From Aplidium turbinatum (Eukaryota; Chordata; Ascidiacea; Aplousobranchia; Polyclinidae), in the NCBI GenBank assembly GCA_918807975.1, contig OU964925.1, positions 26,447,608-26,511,607 of the forward strand: a stretch of DNA of 64,000 nt, written 5' to 3'. Position 1 is the first letter of the stretch, and each line of letters starts with the position of its first letter. The notes beneath the pieces are model-generated. The model had not been told where the DNA came from. It did not search any database and saw nothing but the letters and a program-made list of their open reading frames with translations. Made by a program: the position numbers and the translations under genes. Below, piece after piece: positions 22,084-33,205 of this stretch.

Positions 22084-22614
22084 GTTATTTCTTTGTAGAA
22101 ACACAAGCATTTCAAAACGTTTGTCTGAAAATCTGCTGCGTTTGGGACGCATAATGTCCTTTCCAAGCGAAAACATGCGTTCCACAGCAGCGCTGAATTG
22201 TATTGGTGTGTTGTATTTCAAAAACAAGTCTTGAAAACGTTTACTCGGAAAGGTATCACTGTTCCAAGCGTGCTGTGATGGCTTAGCATAAATCTTTTTT
22301 TAAAACGAGGTCCACTGCACCAACATCACTCTTTCAGGGCCATAGAGCTTTTGAAATGAAGTTTCTTCAACCTCCGCGATGACATTCATTGATTTTTCGC
22401 TTTCTCTCTCTGATCTCTCGTTCTCGATACTGCTCACGATATGAGTGATCGCCATTTGGCGAACTTCTTCCGCTTGTATTCCAGGTTGCCATTCCAACCA
22501 ACGCGAAAGCGGAAAATTCGGATGAATCGCGCTGGCCAGAATACATTGTGGAACTCTCATTGTGAAACGAGATTTTCCATGAAAAAAAAAAATGATGCAT
22601 AGCGCTTGACGCAA
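22084..22614 (-). pseudogene. hAT transposase C-terminal part
   Basis: The minus strand gives LASAIHPNFPLSRWL and QAEEVRQMAITHIVSSI, then after a gap and frame change SAAVERMFSLGKDIM followed by RSRFSDKRFEMLVFLQRNN. These are the region before the last catalytic acidic residue and the dimerisation domain of hAT transposases. The N-terminal half is absent and the frame is interrupted. The pogo-like MITE landed right at its end. Confidence 0.82.
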
Positions 22615-22742
22615 TTGGAAAAATAGTTGACGGCGCTATATCACTTCCGTCAACTAAAAAATAGACTGACGGCGTTAGCCTCAGCGTCAACAAAAAGTTG
22701 ACGTCGTCAAAGTACAACACTGGGTGTTAATAGCCAGATTAG

Positions 22743-23180
22743 CCTGTCAAAACCGAACCTCGACCCGGAGCGCTCAGCACAAGACCCCACGAGAACCGCT
22801 CTTTTCAGAGCGCGGCAGTCCCACTGTCGACAAGTACCGTCGTCCCACCATCTTACAGCTGAACGCTGAGGGCATCACATCCAGCAAGATTGATGTGATC
22901 GAGCAGCTCGCTCATAAGAACCGAGCTCTTGTCATCCTCCTCCAGGAGACCCACTGCACTTCTGCAGACAAGCTAGTAATTCCACACTATTCACTAGCTG
23001 GGTCAACCCAAAGCAGGAAACATGGCCTCGCCACGTTCGTCCATGAGAGCTTGAACTGGACGCTTGCAAACTCCTCAGTCAATGAAGAAATAGAATGGGT
23101 TTGTGTGAGCATTGAAAATTACAACATCATCAATGTATACAAGCCACCATCCTCACGCCTGAACCCATCATCTATAGGCT
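22743..23180 (+). pseudogene. LINE apurinic-type endonuclease domain, first part
   Basis: The frame reads TILQLNAEGITSSKIDVIEQ, then VILLQETHC (catalytic Glu), HGLATFVHESLNW and YNIINVYKPPSS. This is the N-terminal endonuclease/exonuclease/phosphatase fold that nicks target DNA. Near 23170-23185 the frame changes once. Sense continues in the frame of the downstream ORF with YAGDFNCQHTDWGY (the GDFN motif), LLYNPKDPASFWSGRWGTG and RSQHRPSLI (the SxH catalytic histidine). The protein as encoded here is therefore split into two frames. It shares its DNA with no host gene. Confidence 0.8.
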
Positions 23181-25833
23181 ACCCGCATTCCCCTCACCCA
23201 GTATCTATGCTGGTGACTTTAACTGCCAGCACACCGACTGGGGTTACAAATACATCAACAGCGACGGAGAAAGCCTGGCTACTTGGGCTGCGAACAACAA
23301 CCTCGCCCTCCTCTACAACCCAAAAGATCCAGCCAGCTTCTGGTCCGGACGCTGGGGAACGGGCACCAACCCTGACCTGGCCTTTGCAAGCATGGACACA
23401 GACAGCTCTCTTCCTGACAGACGTGTGCTGGAGAAGTTCCCACGTTCCCAACACCGACCTTCGCTCATCACTGCTCCTAAGCTTGTCTCTCCCATCCCAA
23501 GTGCCCCAATGAAGCGATGGAACTTTAGAAAGGCCAATTGGAATCGCTACAGCCTCATAACCAATCAAAATGTGGCGGAACTACCATCACTTTCTACCGC
23601 CAACGTGGATGAGGCCTACCAAGACTTCTGCCGTGCTATCAAATCCGCAGCTAAACAAGCTATCCCTCGCGGCCGCCGAAAGAACTACACGCCGTGCTGG
23701 GATTCAGAGTGCGAAAATTTATACCGCTCTTATGTTCGTGCCTCACCAGGTGCTGCCTCTACCTCAGCCGCAACAAAACTGCTCGATCGGCTAGACTCAA
23801 GGAGGCTTGAGAGATGGAAAAACACCGTCAACACTATCGACTTTACACACTCTAGCCGGATAGCATGGAGTACTGTCAATAACCTTACAGGTCGTTCAGC
23901 ACGCCCCTCCCGCCAATGCCCCGTTACTGCCAATAACATCGCATCAGAACTGGTGAAAAATGGGACCTACAAAATAGGCGATCGCAAGTTCTCCAAACTT
24001 GTAAAGAGGGAAACGTCTGATCTCTGGAAAATCCCAACACCAGACGAGGAAAGCATCTCTGATGAGTTTACGTCGGATGAGTTCACCGCTGCCCTACAAT
24101 CTACTAAGACCCGTAAGGCCCCTGGTCCCGATAACATCTGCCCCGAACTTGTACTCCATGCTGGCACCGCCATGAAGTCTTGGCTGCGAAAATTCCTGTC
24201 TTCCTGCTTATGCCAACTCAAGATCCCCAAAATTTGGAGACGAGCCAAAGTAGTCGCGATCCCTAAGCCTCATAAGCCACAAGAGGATCCGAAGAGCTAT
24301 CGACCTATATCTCTTCTCTGCATCCCTTTTAAAATCTTCGAACGTCTTATCTACACTCGAGTCGAACCAATTATAGACCCACTCTTGCCCCGGGAGCAAG
24401 CTGGTTTTCGACATGGAAGATCTACTGTGGACCAAGTCACTCTCTTGACTCAAGACATCGAAGACTGCTTTGAGGCAAAGAAGAAGGCTGGTGCTGTGTT
24501 TCTCGACCTCACAGCTGCATACGACACTGTATGGCACCAAGGCCTCACCTGCAAACTGCTCCGCCTGCTCCCGGACAGGCACATGGTCCGCATGATCATG
24601 GAGCTCGTTTACAACAGAAGCTTTACTCTCACCACCGGAAGTGGTAAACCAAGCAGGTTACGACGCCTTAAAAATGGCGTCCCTCAGGGATCTGTCCTGG
24701 CCCCCCTTCTGTTTAACATCTACACCCACGACTTGCCAATCACGGTATCCGCAAAGTATGCCTATGCCGATGATTTGGCCATTCTACACTTGTCGAATCA
24801 TTGGGAAACATTAGAAGGGACTCTAAACCAGGACATGTCGACACTTTCGGCATACCTCCAGAGATGGAGACTGAAGCTCAGCGAAACCAAAACAGTGACG
24901 ACAGCCTTCCACTTAAACAACCGGGAAGCAAAGCGTGAGCTCAAGATCAGCACCAATGGAAAAACCCTGCCCTTCTGCCCAAACCCTAAATATCTAGGGG
25001 TAGTCCTGGACAGGTCGCTCACTTACCGTCAACATTTGGAGTCACTACGCAAAAAGATCTCAACACGCACAGCTTTGCTAAGGCGTCTGGCCGGCTCTGG
25101 CTGGGGAGCCGGAGTTGATACCCTGCGCATTGCCACCATCGCGCTAGTTCACGCTCCAGCAGAATACTGTGCACCTGTCTGGAGCCGCAGTGCCCACTGC
25201 CATCAAATCGACACTGCCATAAACGACGCCCTGCGTATCGTGACAGGATGCCTGCGACCTACACCATCGGAAAATCTCCCTGTCCTTGCAGGCATCCAAC
25301 CAGCTGAGCTTCGTCGTGAAGAAGCCATCCTGTCTCTCTCTCGTCGAGCTATGAACCCCAACCACTTACTCTACTCAAGTCTCTACGAGTCTGTGAACGA
25401 GAAACCTCGGCGACTGAAATCGAGACACCCATTTGTACGTGCCGCACAACTCCTGATGAAAAGTGCTGAAGACCAATCCATCAGTGCGGCAACCTGGGCG
25501 GACCACCAATGGAGCTCGGAGTGGAAGAAGAACTCCTCAAGACTCCAAAGTTTCATCTCCGACACCAGCCACCATCCAACCGGAATGCATTTGCCCAGGA
25601 AGGCCTGGGTGCGGCTCAACCGCCTTCGTACTGGCGTCGGACTATTTCGCTTCAACATGCACAAATGGGGGATGGCTCCATCCGCGATCTGTGAGTGTGG
25701 CATGGAGGAACAAACCGCAGACCACACCATCTGTAACTGCGCCATCTACCATGCGCCAAATGGTGTGCGTGGACTGCGTGAACTGGATGACGAATCAATT
25801 CAATGGCTGCTCGACACCTGCCCAAACATTTAA
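23180..25833 (+). CDS. LINE reverse transcriptase (endonuclease C-terminus to stop)
   Basis: An uninterrupted frame ends at 25833, with the first in-frame ATG at 23392 and endonuclease sense already open from about 23180. RT motifs appear in order: KTRKAPGPDNICPELV, YRPISLLCIPFKIFERL, QAGFRHGRSTVDQV, VFLDLTAAYDTVWHQGL, LKNGVPQGSVLAPLLFNIY and the catalytic YADDLAIL. PKYLGVVLDRSLTYRQHL, EYCAPVWSRSA and a C-terminal cysteine/histidine cluster (CECGMEEQTADHTICNC) follow. At 813 residues from the ATG the RT core and tail are full length. It copies element RNA by target-primed reverse transcription. The intact frame suggests recent activity, though the upstream frame break would stop a full polyprotein. 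Confidence 0.88.
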
Positions 25834-25940
25834 ACCGCGTCGCCGCCACTGCCCAAGGGTGGTAAAAGGCAGAGCCCCTCGACCCTTGAAGTGGCGAAGA
25901 ACAAGGTTCAAACAAAGAAGAAGAAGAAGAATAGCCAGAT

Positions 25941-27044
25941 GTCTGAGAAAACGTTATAAATTTCTACAAATTTTATTATATTTTCAGCAAAGGGTTCAAC
26001 TTCGGAATTCAAAGTTTGAAAATTTGGAGGGGCCATGGCCCTGTAGCGGACGCGTCGGTTAGTGCGCGCGCTCATATGCTGCCGTCCGTGCTGACGGCGA
26101 CATTCCTGGGCAGAACGAGATTGGGACTGGCAAGGAATGACCAGGACACGGTGGTCTTCACACTGTCTATTTACTAACTGGCTTGACAGCTAATGCTTGA
26201 CTACGAGATTGAATTCTCCAAGGCTCCGTCGTTTATTAATTGATCCACTATTTTCAGGAGAACAGAAATTTAAACATAGCGAACTAAGAACACCGAACTT
26301 TCAAAAAATAGAACTTCAACTTGCAGAAATCAAATAGCCAGCTTGGTTGCAACCAGAAAATAATAGCGAACCTTCTTGAATCGTCTCGAATAATATAGTT
26401 GAATAGTAAAGTAAAATCTATTACAGTAAAGGTCTAGTAAAGTTCTCAATTACAAGTACCATATCCTTTACACCAAAACTAAAATTCTCTGTCTGTCGAA
26501 TGGTTGGCCAAAACGCGATATACATAGTCGCTGAGGAATGAAACATCTGTAAGCTATAACGTTGAAAAGACGAAAACTACGCATATGTGATTGAAGCTAC
26601 AGGTTGTAAGAATGCTTTTAGCTGATTGGCGAACGATTTCTTCAGAGGCAAGCAAATTCCTAATCAAATTCCTAATCATACTTCAGGAAGCCCGAAGCAT
26701 ACTTGCCAAACTACCTGAATTGGTTGACTTACAGAGTAACATTACATATATGCAACAGAACGATGATATCAAGGCGGTAACAAGCGTTAAGGAAGATTGA
26801 AAAGACCTAAAGTGAAAACGCAGGGCGCTACAGCCCCTTTCGTCCCGCTGGCTACGCCTATGGTTTGTTGGTTGTGCATTTTTAAGATATTGTTTTCCAA
26901 ACAGTGTTTCATCGATGCACATTTTAAACCTTTAGGTTTTGTCATCTTTTTTTTGTTGTTGTTGCGAAGAAATTTGTGTATTTACCTTATCGTTTTCTAC
27001 ATGTTCGCGCCAGCAATGAAAAATAAAATGAATTGAATTCGACG
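25941..27044. other. Non-coding, partly GC-richer stretch
   Basis: It continues the pre-LINE sequence. It has ggaggggccatggccctgtag at about 26028 and cgctacagcccctttcgtcc at about 26827, both hAT-end-like. Its last bases before 26862 form the possible outer right terminus. Short open frames at 26591-26800 show no domain. Confidence 0.4.
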
Positions 27045-27235
27045 ATGCTTGACATTTGCTACATTAAAAATACATTAAGCAGCTGACTCGATGACTTATA
27101 TGGTCTTTCGCTGCTTTCTGTCTGGTCTGGAATATACATTGTTATGGTGCTGTTTTATTCGTAATGTTTATAATTGTACCACATACGATTCTCGCAACAG
27201 ACGAAATAGAAGGTTTCATAATCTCTTTCTCTCCA
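27045..27235 (+). repeat. Dispersed repeat, copy 2 of 3
   Basis: It aligns by eye with 31283-31475 over cttgacattt, cagctgactcgatgac, gtctttc, ataattgtacc, caacagac and a terminal ctctttctctcc. See the copy at 10083. Confidence 0.5.
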
Positions 27236-27555
27236 TCATTTGTTTGTTACGTGTTCATGCGTGACCTTACTTTTTGCAAAAACATACGCTTGAGTGCGTA
27301 TGTCATGCTCGAGCGACGTACGGTGAATTTAGTCAGAGAGGTTATTATTTTCACCAAATGTGGTAATTTTATCCGAAATAGGCTAATACCGGTAAGTTCA
27401 CTTTGTGCTCATTGTAACAATATCTGTATAATTAAAAATGCATCAACTGCAAAGGATAGCTAGAAGCAGCAAAAAACACAATCATTGAATAGATTTTCAA
27501 ATTTAAGTAAAGGTTTCATTCCTGCCGAGTCAGTGTCTCCACTTGGCTTCATCAA

Positions 27556-27832
27556 CTGATTGATTGATTGAATCTTTATCCTCGGACTGGGAAAGCTTCT
27601 TGCAGAGCTTAATCCTGGCAGTTTCGCATACTTGTAGAGGCTTTGAATTACTGACGCAGGCCCGGTCACCGAGATTGACAGAGTGAAGTTTCCGATTGTT
27701 GACGTCTTGTTGCCGGGGAACTATTCCATCCATTAGATGCCGCTGAATGGAGAGCAGTCCTTAACGTGCGTTTCTCAAGTGCACACCCCGAGAGTCGAAC
27801 CAGCGCCGCTTGATTTTTGAAGCTTCTTCGTG
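27556..27832 (-). repeat. tRNA-derived SINE, copy 2, head partly lost
   Basis: The minus strand carries gctggttcgactctcggggt (B box) followed by the same body as the next copy: ctctccattcagcg, aacttcactctgtcaatctc, gcctctacaagtatgcgaaa and cccagtccgaggataaagat. It ends in an (attg)n-type tail. It sits tail-to-head beside copy 1, giving a SINE tandem. Confidence 0.75.
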
Positions 27833-28130
27833 CCAGAATTGAATCTTTGTCCTCAGACTGGGAAAGCTTTTTCGAGAGCTTAATACTTCCAGTTTCACGT
27901 ACTACTAGTAGAGGCTTTAAACCACTGAAGTAGGCCTGGTCACCGAGATTGACAGAGTGAAGTTTCCGGCTGTAGAAGTGTTGTTGCTGGGGAATTATTC
28001 AATCCATTAGGCTGAATGGAGAGTGCTCACTGCTCAGGCACACAGCTTGAGAGTCGAATCAGCACTGCTTAATCTTGAAGTTTTTTCATTCACAAAGTCA
28101 TGCTCTAACCAACTGAGCTATCAGGGTGCA
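27833..28130 (-). repeat. tRNA-derived SINE, copy 1, with clear A and B boxes
   Basis: On the minus strand the head reads gcaccctgatagctcagttg with gttagagcatgac next, a normal tRNA 5' half with A box, then gattcgactctc as B box about 40 bp on. The body shares ctctccattcagcc, aacttcactctgtcaatctc and gaggacaaagattcaattc with the other copies. Transcription would be by RNA polymerase III. No poly-A tail was seen. The end is tcaattctggc. Confidence 0.8.
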
Positions 28131-28139
28131 TATCTGGCT

Positions 28140-28935
28140 GATATCTACAACTGGCACACATCCAAAAATGTTTTTCCCGCACTTTTTCAGAGTGAACAGC
28201 AAAGTTTTTGCTCTCCAGGTCTAAATATATAAGTTGGAATCTAGAAAAATTTAGGCCTGGAGAATAGCTAGATTTTTACAAATTGAGAAAGGAATTTAAT
28301 TGTGGTCATTTTAGTCGAAAAATTTTCAAAATCGATAAAGAACTCACGGAGAAGGGACAATTCAAAGAAACCTTGATTTAGCCTAGCTAGTAGCTACAGC
28401 ATAAAGGCCTACCAGTGAATTCAGCAGCCATTTTGTTATTTGCATATTCTGAGTAGGTTCGCTCATAGATAGCCACTTTTATTATTGAATTTTGAAGACA
28501 AAGTAAAGAGAAGTCACAAGAAATGTTTTTGGCCTTTTTATATTCCACCCAACCGTAGTCAACCTTCATTTTCACTCAACCAAGTTCAAACCCTACCCAG
28601 GCTTGGTGCTGCAATCATCAACTCAAAAGAATGTTGTTTATGGTTACCAAATCAAATTTTTAAAGAATTGAATCTGGACTGTTCATTGTACTGTATGTTA
28701 CAACCTCGTTTTTGTTTAATTTTGTTTTTGTTGGCCAATAGTTTGTGGATCTGCGCAATTTTGAATTTAAAGGAATGTAATCAGCTTGGTCTGACTGATT
28801 TTATAATTTTTGTCTAGTTTTCATATTTTATGACGCAACAATACAATTTTTGAAAATTGGACCTTTCGAGCTGTTCCTTTTCTTGTTTTTTCTATTTTTG
28901 TTTTCCCATGTTACAGTAAGCCTAATTGATGTCTT
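28140..28935. other. Non-coding stretch, no gene recognised
   Basis: AT-rich sequence with only chance open frames. A frame at 28485-28817 has low complexity in hydrophobic residues and no start context or domain. Confidence 0.4.
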
Positions 28936-28939
28936 CGTC

Positions 28940-30665
28940 GTTGTCGTGTGAGCCTCTGGGGCCGCCCGAGGGTCTACCGTATCCTTTTACCATTCCAGAT
29001 TCACGATGTTCCCGGACTGCACTGGAAGGCTATTAGAGAGCAGCCAGTCTTTGGTTTCATCATCCATGACACGCAGACCTTCCACTCCATTAGGTGATTT
29101 GAAGATGGAACAGTCATTGATGATGTAGTCTGCGGTCTGTTCCTCGGCACCACATTCACAGGAGGAGGAAGAGGCCTTTCCCCATTGGTGCATGGTTGAG
29201 CGGAAAAGCCCGACGTCCGTACGAAGACGGTTGAGGCGCACCCATGCCTGTCTAGGTAGTGTTAGGCCCATGGGGTGTGTGTCGGCGTCGGGGATGAACG
29301 AATGAAGTCTGGTGGCGCTTGACTTCTATTCAGAACTCCATTTATGGTCTGCCCAAGTAGCCGCAGAGATGTCTTGTACATCAGCTTCGTTGATAAGAAG
29401 TTGAGCGGCTGGCACGAATGGGTGTCTTGATTTCAGTCGATGGAGTGCTCGTTTGGGAGAGCAGAGATCTTGTGGTGGAGAAGGTGGTTAGGCTCCAGTG
29501 CCCGTCGACCGAGGGACAGAGTGGCTTCTTCGCGACAAAGCTCAGCGGGTTGGATGCCAGCGAGAATGGGGAGATTGTCCAATGGTGTGGGACGCAGGCA
29601 TCCGGTCACTGTGCGCAGGGCGCTGTTTATGGCAGTGTCGATGTTGTGGCAGTGAGCACTGCGGCACCAAACAGGTGCACAGTACTCTGCTGAAGAGTAG
29701 ACAAGGGCTAAGGCTGCTATACGTAAAGTGTCAGCCCTCGCCCCCCAGCTAGAGCCTGCCAGGCGCTTGAGTAGCGCAGCACGGTATGTGAGTTTCTTGC
29801 GCAGTGACACCAAATGGTGGCGGTATGTGAGCGATCTGTCCAGTGTTACCCCAAGATATCTTGGTTCGGGGCAGAAGGACAGAGATTTTCCGTTGTTCTG
29901 GACTTGTAGCTCACGATCAGCTTCCCGATTGTGGAGGTGGAAAGCTGTTGCCACAGTTTTGGTTTCGCTGAGTTTCAGTCGCCAGTTCTGGAGATAGGCT
30001 GAGAGAGTTTTCAATCATGTCCTGGCTCAAGGTGTCTTCTAGATTTTCCCACGACTTTGTGGAGTGGAGAATTGCCAGATCGTCCGCATAAGCGTATTTT
30101 GCGGAGACCGTAGTTGGCAGGTTGTGGGTGTAGATGTTGAAAAGAAGTGGAGCCAGGACCGATACCTGTGTGACGCCGTTTTTCAGCCGTCTCAGTCTGC
30201 TTCCCCGTGAGCTACCGGTGGTGAGGGTGAAGCTTCGGTTCCTGACAAGTTCCATAATCATATGAACCATATGTCGGTCAGGAAGCAGGCGAAGCAGCTT
30301 GCAAGTAAGGCCGCGATGCCATACGGTGTCATAGGCAGCTGTGAGATCTAGAAAGACAACGCCGGCCTTCGTTTTTGCCTCAAAGCAATCCTCGATGTCT
30401 TGAGTTAAGAGTGTGACCTGATCTACGGTGGATTTTCCGCGCCGAAACTCAGCTTGCTTTTTTGGAAGGAGCGGGTCGATGATTGGGTTGACGCGGGCAT
30501 AGATCAGTCTTTCGAGGATCTTAAAAGGAACACAGAGGAGGGATATCGGACGATAACTCCTTGAGTCCTCTGGTGGCTTGTGAGGCTTAGGGATCGCAAC
30601 TACTAAAGCTCTTCTCCAGATTTTTGGGATTGTGAGGTGGTGCAGGCAGGAAGAGAAGAATCTAC
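28940..30665 (-). mobile_element. Older copy of the same LINE, 5'-truncated
   Basis: Minus-strand pieces match the 22740 LINE in order: VHMIMELVRNRSFTLTTGSS, APLLFNIYTHNLPTTV, YADDLAILHSTKSWENL, WRLKLSETKTVATAFHL, PRYLGVTLDRSLTYRHHL, EYCAPVWCRSAHCHNIDTAI and the tail CECGAEEQTADYIINDCSIF. Frame breaks and stops separate them, and sequence upstream of the RT fingers is missing. The copy is dead. The junction at about 30660 runs into short tandem repeats. Confidence 0.85.
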
Positions 30666-30816
30666 GTAACCAGGACTTTAGGGCATGGTTACATAGATTC
30701 CTCTTTAGGGCATGGTTACGTAGGGCAATCTGCGTAACCAGGACTTTAGGGCATGGTTACGTAGATCAAGTAGCCTAATTAAGACATCAAATATTGATGT
30801 CTTAATTAGGCTACTT
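30664..30816. repeat. Short repeats and a perfect palindrome at the LINE 5' junction
   Basis: The phrase ctttagggcatggttac occurs three times (about 30680, 30702 and 30746), twice preceded by gtaaccaggac. It is followed at 30768-30816 by a palindrome with 23-bp perfect arms starting aagtagcctaattaagacat around a 3-bp centre. Confidence 0.8.
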
Positions 30817-31282
30817 AATCCATTAACTGCAACAGACCACATTTTGTTTTCAAAGCTGCATTTTAATTGCGTAGCATTTTAACCTAATTCATTTGTTTTA
30901 ATACCACCGTTTTAAACTGAAATTAAATGATTAAAGTTTGAGTAAAAAGTAGTACTGTACATCAATTACAGATAGGCTAATATTCACTAATTACCTTAGG
31001 CCTATATGTTATTGCGCTCAATTGTATCTTTATTTTTTTTCTACAAGTTGTGCGGTCACGCTGAACCGGTTTCCTTAATTTTTTATCTTGCGGCCCGGGT
31101 CTTCTGTAACATCACAATTCATTTTTTAACTTGCCTATGAAGACTCAAAGTAAAAAGTTCAGGAAACTTGTAATTTTTTTAATTTTTTTTCAATTTTATT
31201 TTTAATTGTTGGCACAAACACGTAGTGAACGGCAAACTAACTAAAGGGAAACTGGAAAAATAACTAAAACGTAATTTACCGT

Positions 31283-31475
31283 TGCTTGACATTTGTCACA
31301 TTAAGATCAGGGAAGCAGCTGACTCGATGACTGATATACCGGTAGTCTTTCTCTGCTTCCTGTCTGTTGTGGTACCTAGATGGCTATGGTGCTATTCTAT
31401 TCATGTTGTGTATAATTGTACCGTGCTATTGTTGTAACAGACAAAATAAAAGTTTTCTCTCTCTCTCTCTCCAGT
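31283..31475 (+). repeat. Dispersed repeat, copy 3 of 3, ending in (CT)n
   Basis: It shares cttgacattt, cagctgactcgatgac, ctgcttcctgtct, ggtgctattctattc, ataattgtacc and aacagacaaaataaaag with the other two copies and ends in a ctctctctctct run. Class not settled. Confidence 0.5.
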
Positions 31476-31892
31476 TGCTTTCTAAGGTATGTGTAGCCGA
31501 CTGTTTCTTTTATCTATGGTAAGTACTTCACCTGGTTTAATGGCTGTGCTTAGCTGACTTTAATCTACGTAATCTATATCGTGTGCACTTATTTGGTTTT
31601 GATACCTTTTGGTTTTGTTCCTGAATGATAACCTATTTTTTAGCTTTGTCATTTATATACTGTTGTACTGTAGTCCCACAAAGAAAAATAAATTGAGTGA
31701 AACCTAGTCTCTTCACAGAACTAGAACACAGCCACTGCAGACATGCCGCACAGGTGGATGGATAAACTGATGATTTACTGTGCAAGGTTTTAAATCTAGC
31801 GTTTTTTTGTTTGTTAAAGAGTTGGCGACAGAAAAAAGCAAGAATCATGCTGAATGTGGTTTGGTGTCCATCGCCTTAAAGGCTATGTATGG

Positions 31893-32158
31893 CGGAATGG
31901 CCTGTTTCGGTGAGTCCGATTCGGTGAGTCCGATTCGGTTAGTCCGATTCGGTTAGTCCGATTCGGTGAGTCCGATCCTTTAACCGGGGATTTTTTCAAT
32001 TTTTTTTAAAAATTATCGGGTACCATGGCCTAATTATCAATGCCGTTTTAGGGTTAGGGGTTAGGAGTTAAGGTTAGGGGTTAGAAGTTAGGACCTCACC
32101 GAATCAGACTCACCGAATCGGACTCACCGAATCGGACTCACCGAATAGTAGCAGACCC
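31893..32158. mobile_element. Small foldback MITE with cggtgagtccgatt arrays, copy 1
   Basis: Flanks atgtatgg and aggtatgg (7 of 8) suggest an 8-bp TSD. The left end is cggaatggcctgtttcggtg and the right end caccgaatagtagcagaccc. Multiple copies of ttcggtgagtccga on the left mirror tcggactcaccgaa on the right. The middle holds degenerate telomere-like ttagggttaggggttagg. It matches the copy at 33017. Confidence 0.75.
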
Positions 32159-33016
32159 AGGTATGGCTACCATATATATACCGTAGTAAACCGTAGGCAA
32201 TTGTGTTAAACTTTGGGCACCAGTCACAATCATAATAAGCCTAGGCTATTTTGTGATCACTTTTTAGACCATTGTTCACATGCTTTTTTCGCTTGGCTAT
32301 ACAGTAAGACACAAAAGGTTTTTTTTGTGACCATGCTAGCTACAGACATATACCAGTCTAGACCAGCGATTTTCAATCTGGGGTGTGCTAACCCCAAAGG
32401 GTCCACAAAACTTTTTCGAGGGGTTTGTAAAAGTTTTTGAATTTTTAGCATGATTGATGAATTACAACACTTAAAAATTGGTGATGTTTTATTTGTGCTT
32501 TACAGTAATTCTGAAACTGTGCGTATGGTACGACGTATGAAATTTCAAATGACGTTGTACAAAAGTTCAGTTTCCTACCTAAAAAAATTATTAACAAAAA
32601 TTAAATCTTTTGATAAGGCTATGTACATTACATACTGTATGTTCATCTTAATTCTTTTGCGACAGCAGGTTGTTGATTATCGCTTAATTTAAAAAGTGCA
32701 GATGTTGGTTAGCAGCCTATTAGCACTCACAGTTTTGTCATGGCACGATTAGAACAAAATATAAAAGGAGAGAAATTCTTTGTAGATAAAAGACGCAAAG
32801 GTTTGTTTTAATTCTTGATATAATTCATAGAAAAATATTAAATCAGCATAAAGAATCCTGGACTATATGTATATATTTGCAGATAGAAAAAAAGATTAAC
32901 AGTTCAGTTTATTGTTTTGCTGGCGATAAACAAACAAAAAGTACATATATACAAATTGAGTGTCCATCAGCACAACAGGATGGCAACGAAAGACCTGTAA
33001 GGTCATCTATGTCAGC

Positions 33017-33197
33017 CGGAATGGCCCGTTTCGGTGAGTCTGATTCGGTGAGTCCGATCCCTTAACGGGGGATTTTTTCAATTTTTTTTTTAATTATCGG
33101 GTACCGTAGCCTAATTATCATTGCCGTTTTAGGGTTAGAGGTTAGGGTTAGAGGTTAGGAACTCACCGAATTGGACTCACCGAATAGTAGCAGACCC
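33017..33197. mobile_element. Small foldback MITE, copy 2
   Basis: Perfect 8-bp flanks, atgtcagc (33009-33016 and 33198-33205), bound cggaatggcccgtttcggtg...caccgaatagtagcagaccc. It is shorter than copy 1, with fewer gtgagtccgatt units, and again contains gttagggttagaggttagg. Confidence 0.8.
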
Positions 33198-33205
33198 ATG
33201 TCAGC

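Larger units (their letters stand above)
21338..22722. mobile_element. hAT element, CAGTGTTGTAC ends
   Basis: CAGTGTTGTACGCGTCAATG and (reverse) CAGTGTTGTACTTTGACGAC ends are flanked by a perfect 8-bp TSD, ggtgttaa (21330-21337, 22723-22730). Subterminal ttgacggcgtcagc words repeat at both ends. It contains minus-strand transposase remnants and a nested pogo-like MITE at 21588-22081. Confidence 0.9.
22740..25929 (+). mobile_element. LINE (Jockey/CR1-group non-LTR retrotransposon), near-complete
   Basis: A 3.19-kb insertion is bounded by an 11-bp TSD, aatagccagat (22729-22739 and 25930-25940). It ends with a short 3' untranslated region and a simple (aag)n tail. It encodes an endonuclease plus reverse transcriptase polyprotein. 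A TSD at the 5' side and only one frame break show a young copy. There is no ORF1, so it is either 5'-truncated or from a single-ORF lineage. Related, older copies lie at about 28940-30665 (minus) and 43166-43374 (minus). The clade within the Jockey/CR1 group is not certain. Confidence 0.85.
16346..26862. mobile_element. Possible outer hAT shell, 10.5 kb after insertions
   Basis: The left end CAGTGGCGTGACCAG and the right end (reverse CATAGGCGTAGCCAG) agree at 11 of 15 positions. The flanks gtttggtg (16338-16345) and gtttgttg (26863-26870) agree at 7 of 8. If real, almost everything between was inserted later. An alternative left end, CAGTGGCGTATCCTGG at 17419, has no matching duplication with 26863. 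No transposase of the shell was identified, so this stays tentative. Confidence 0.35.

Noticed and set aside
31893-33197. Telomere-like ttaggg repeats as a chromosome-end or interstitial telomere
   Set aside because: They are short, degenerate and confined to the middle of a two-copy MITE.
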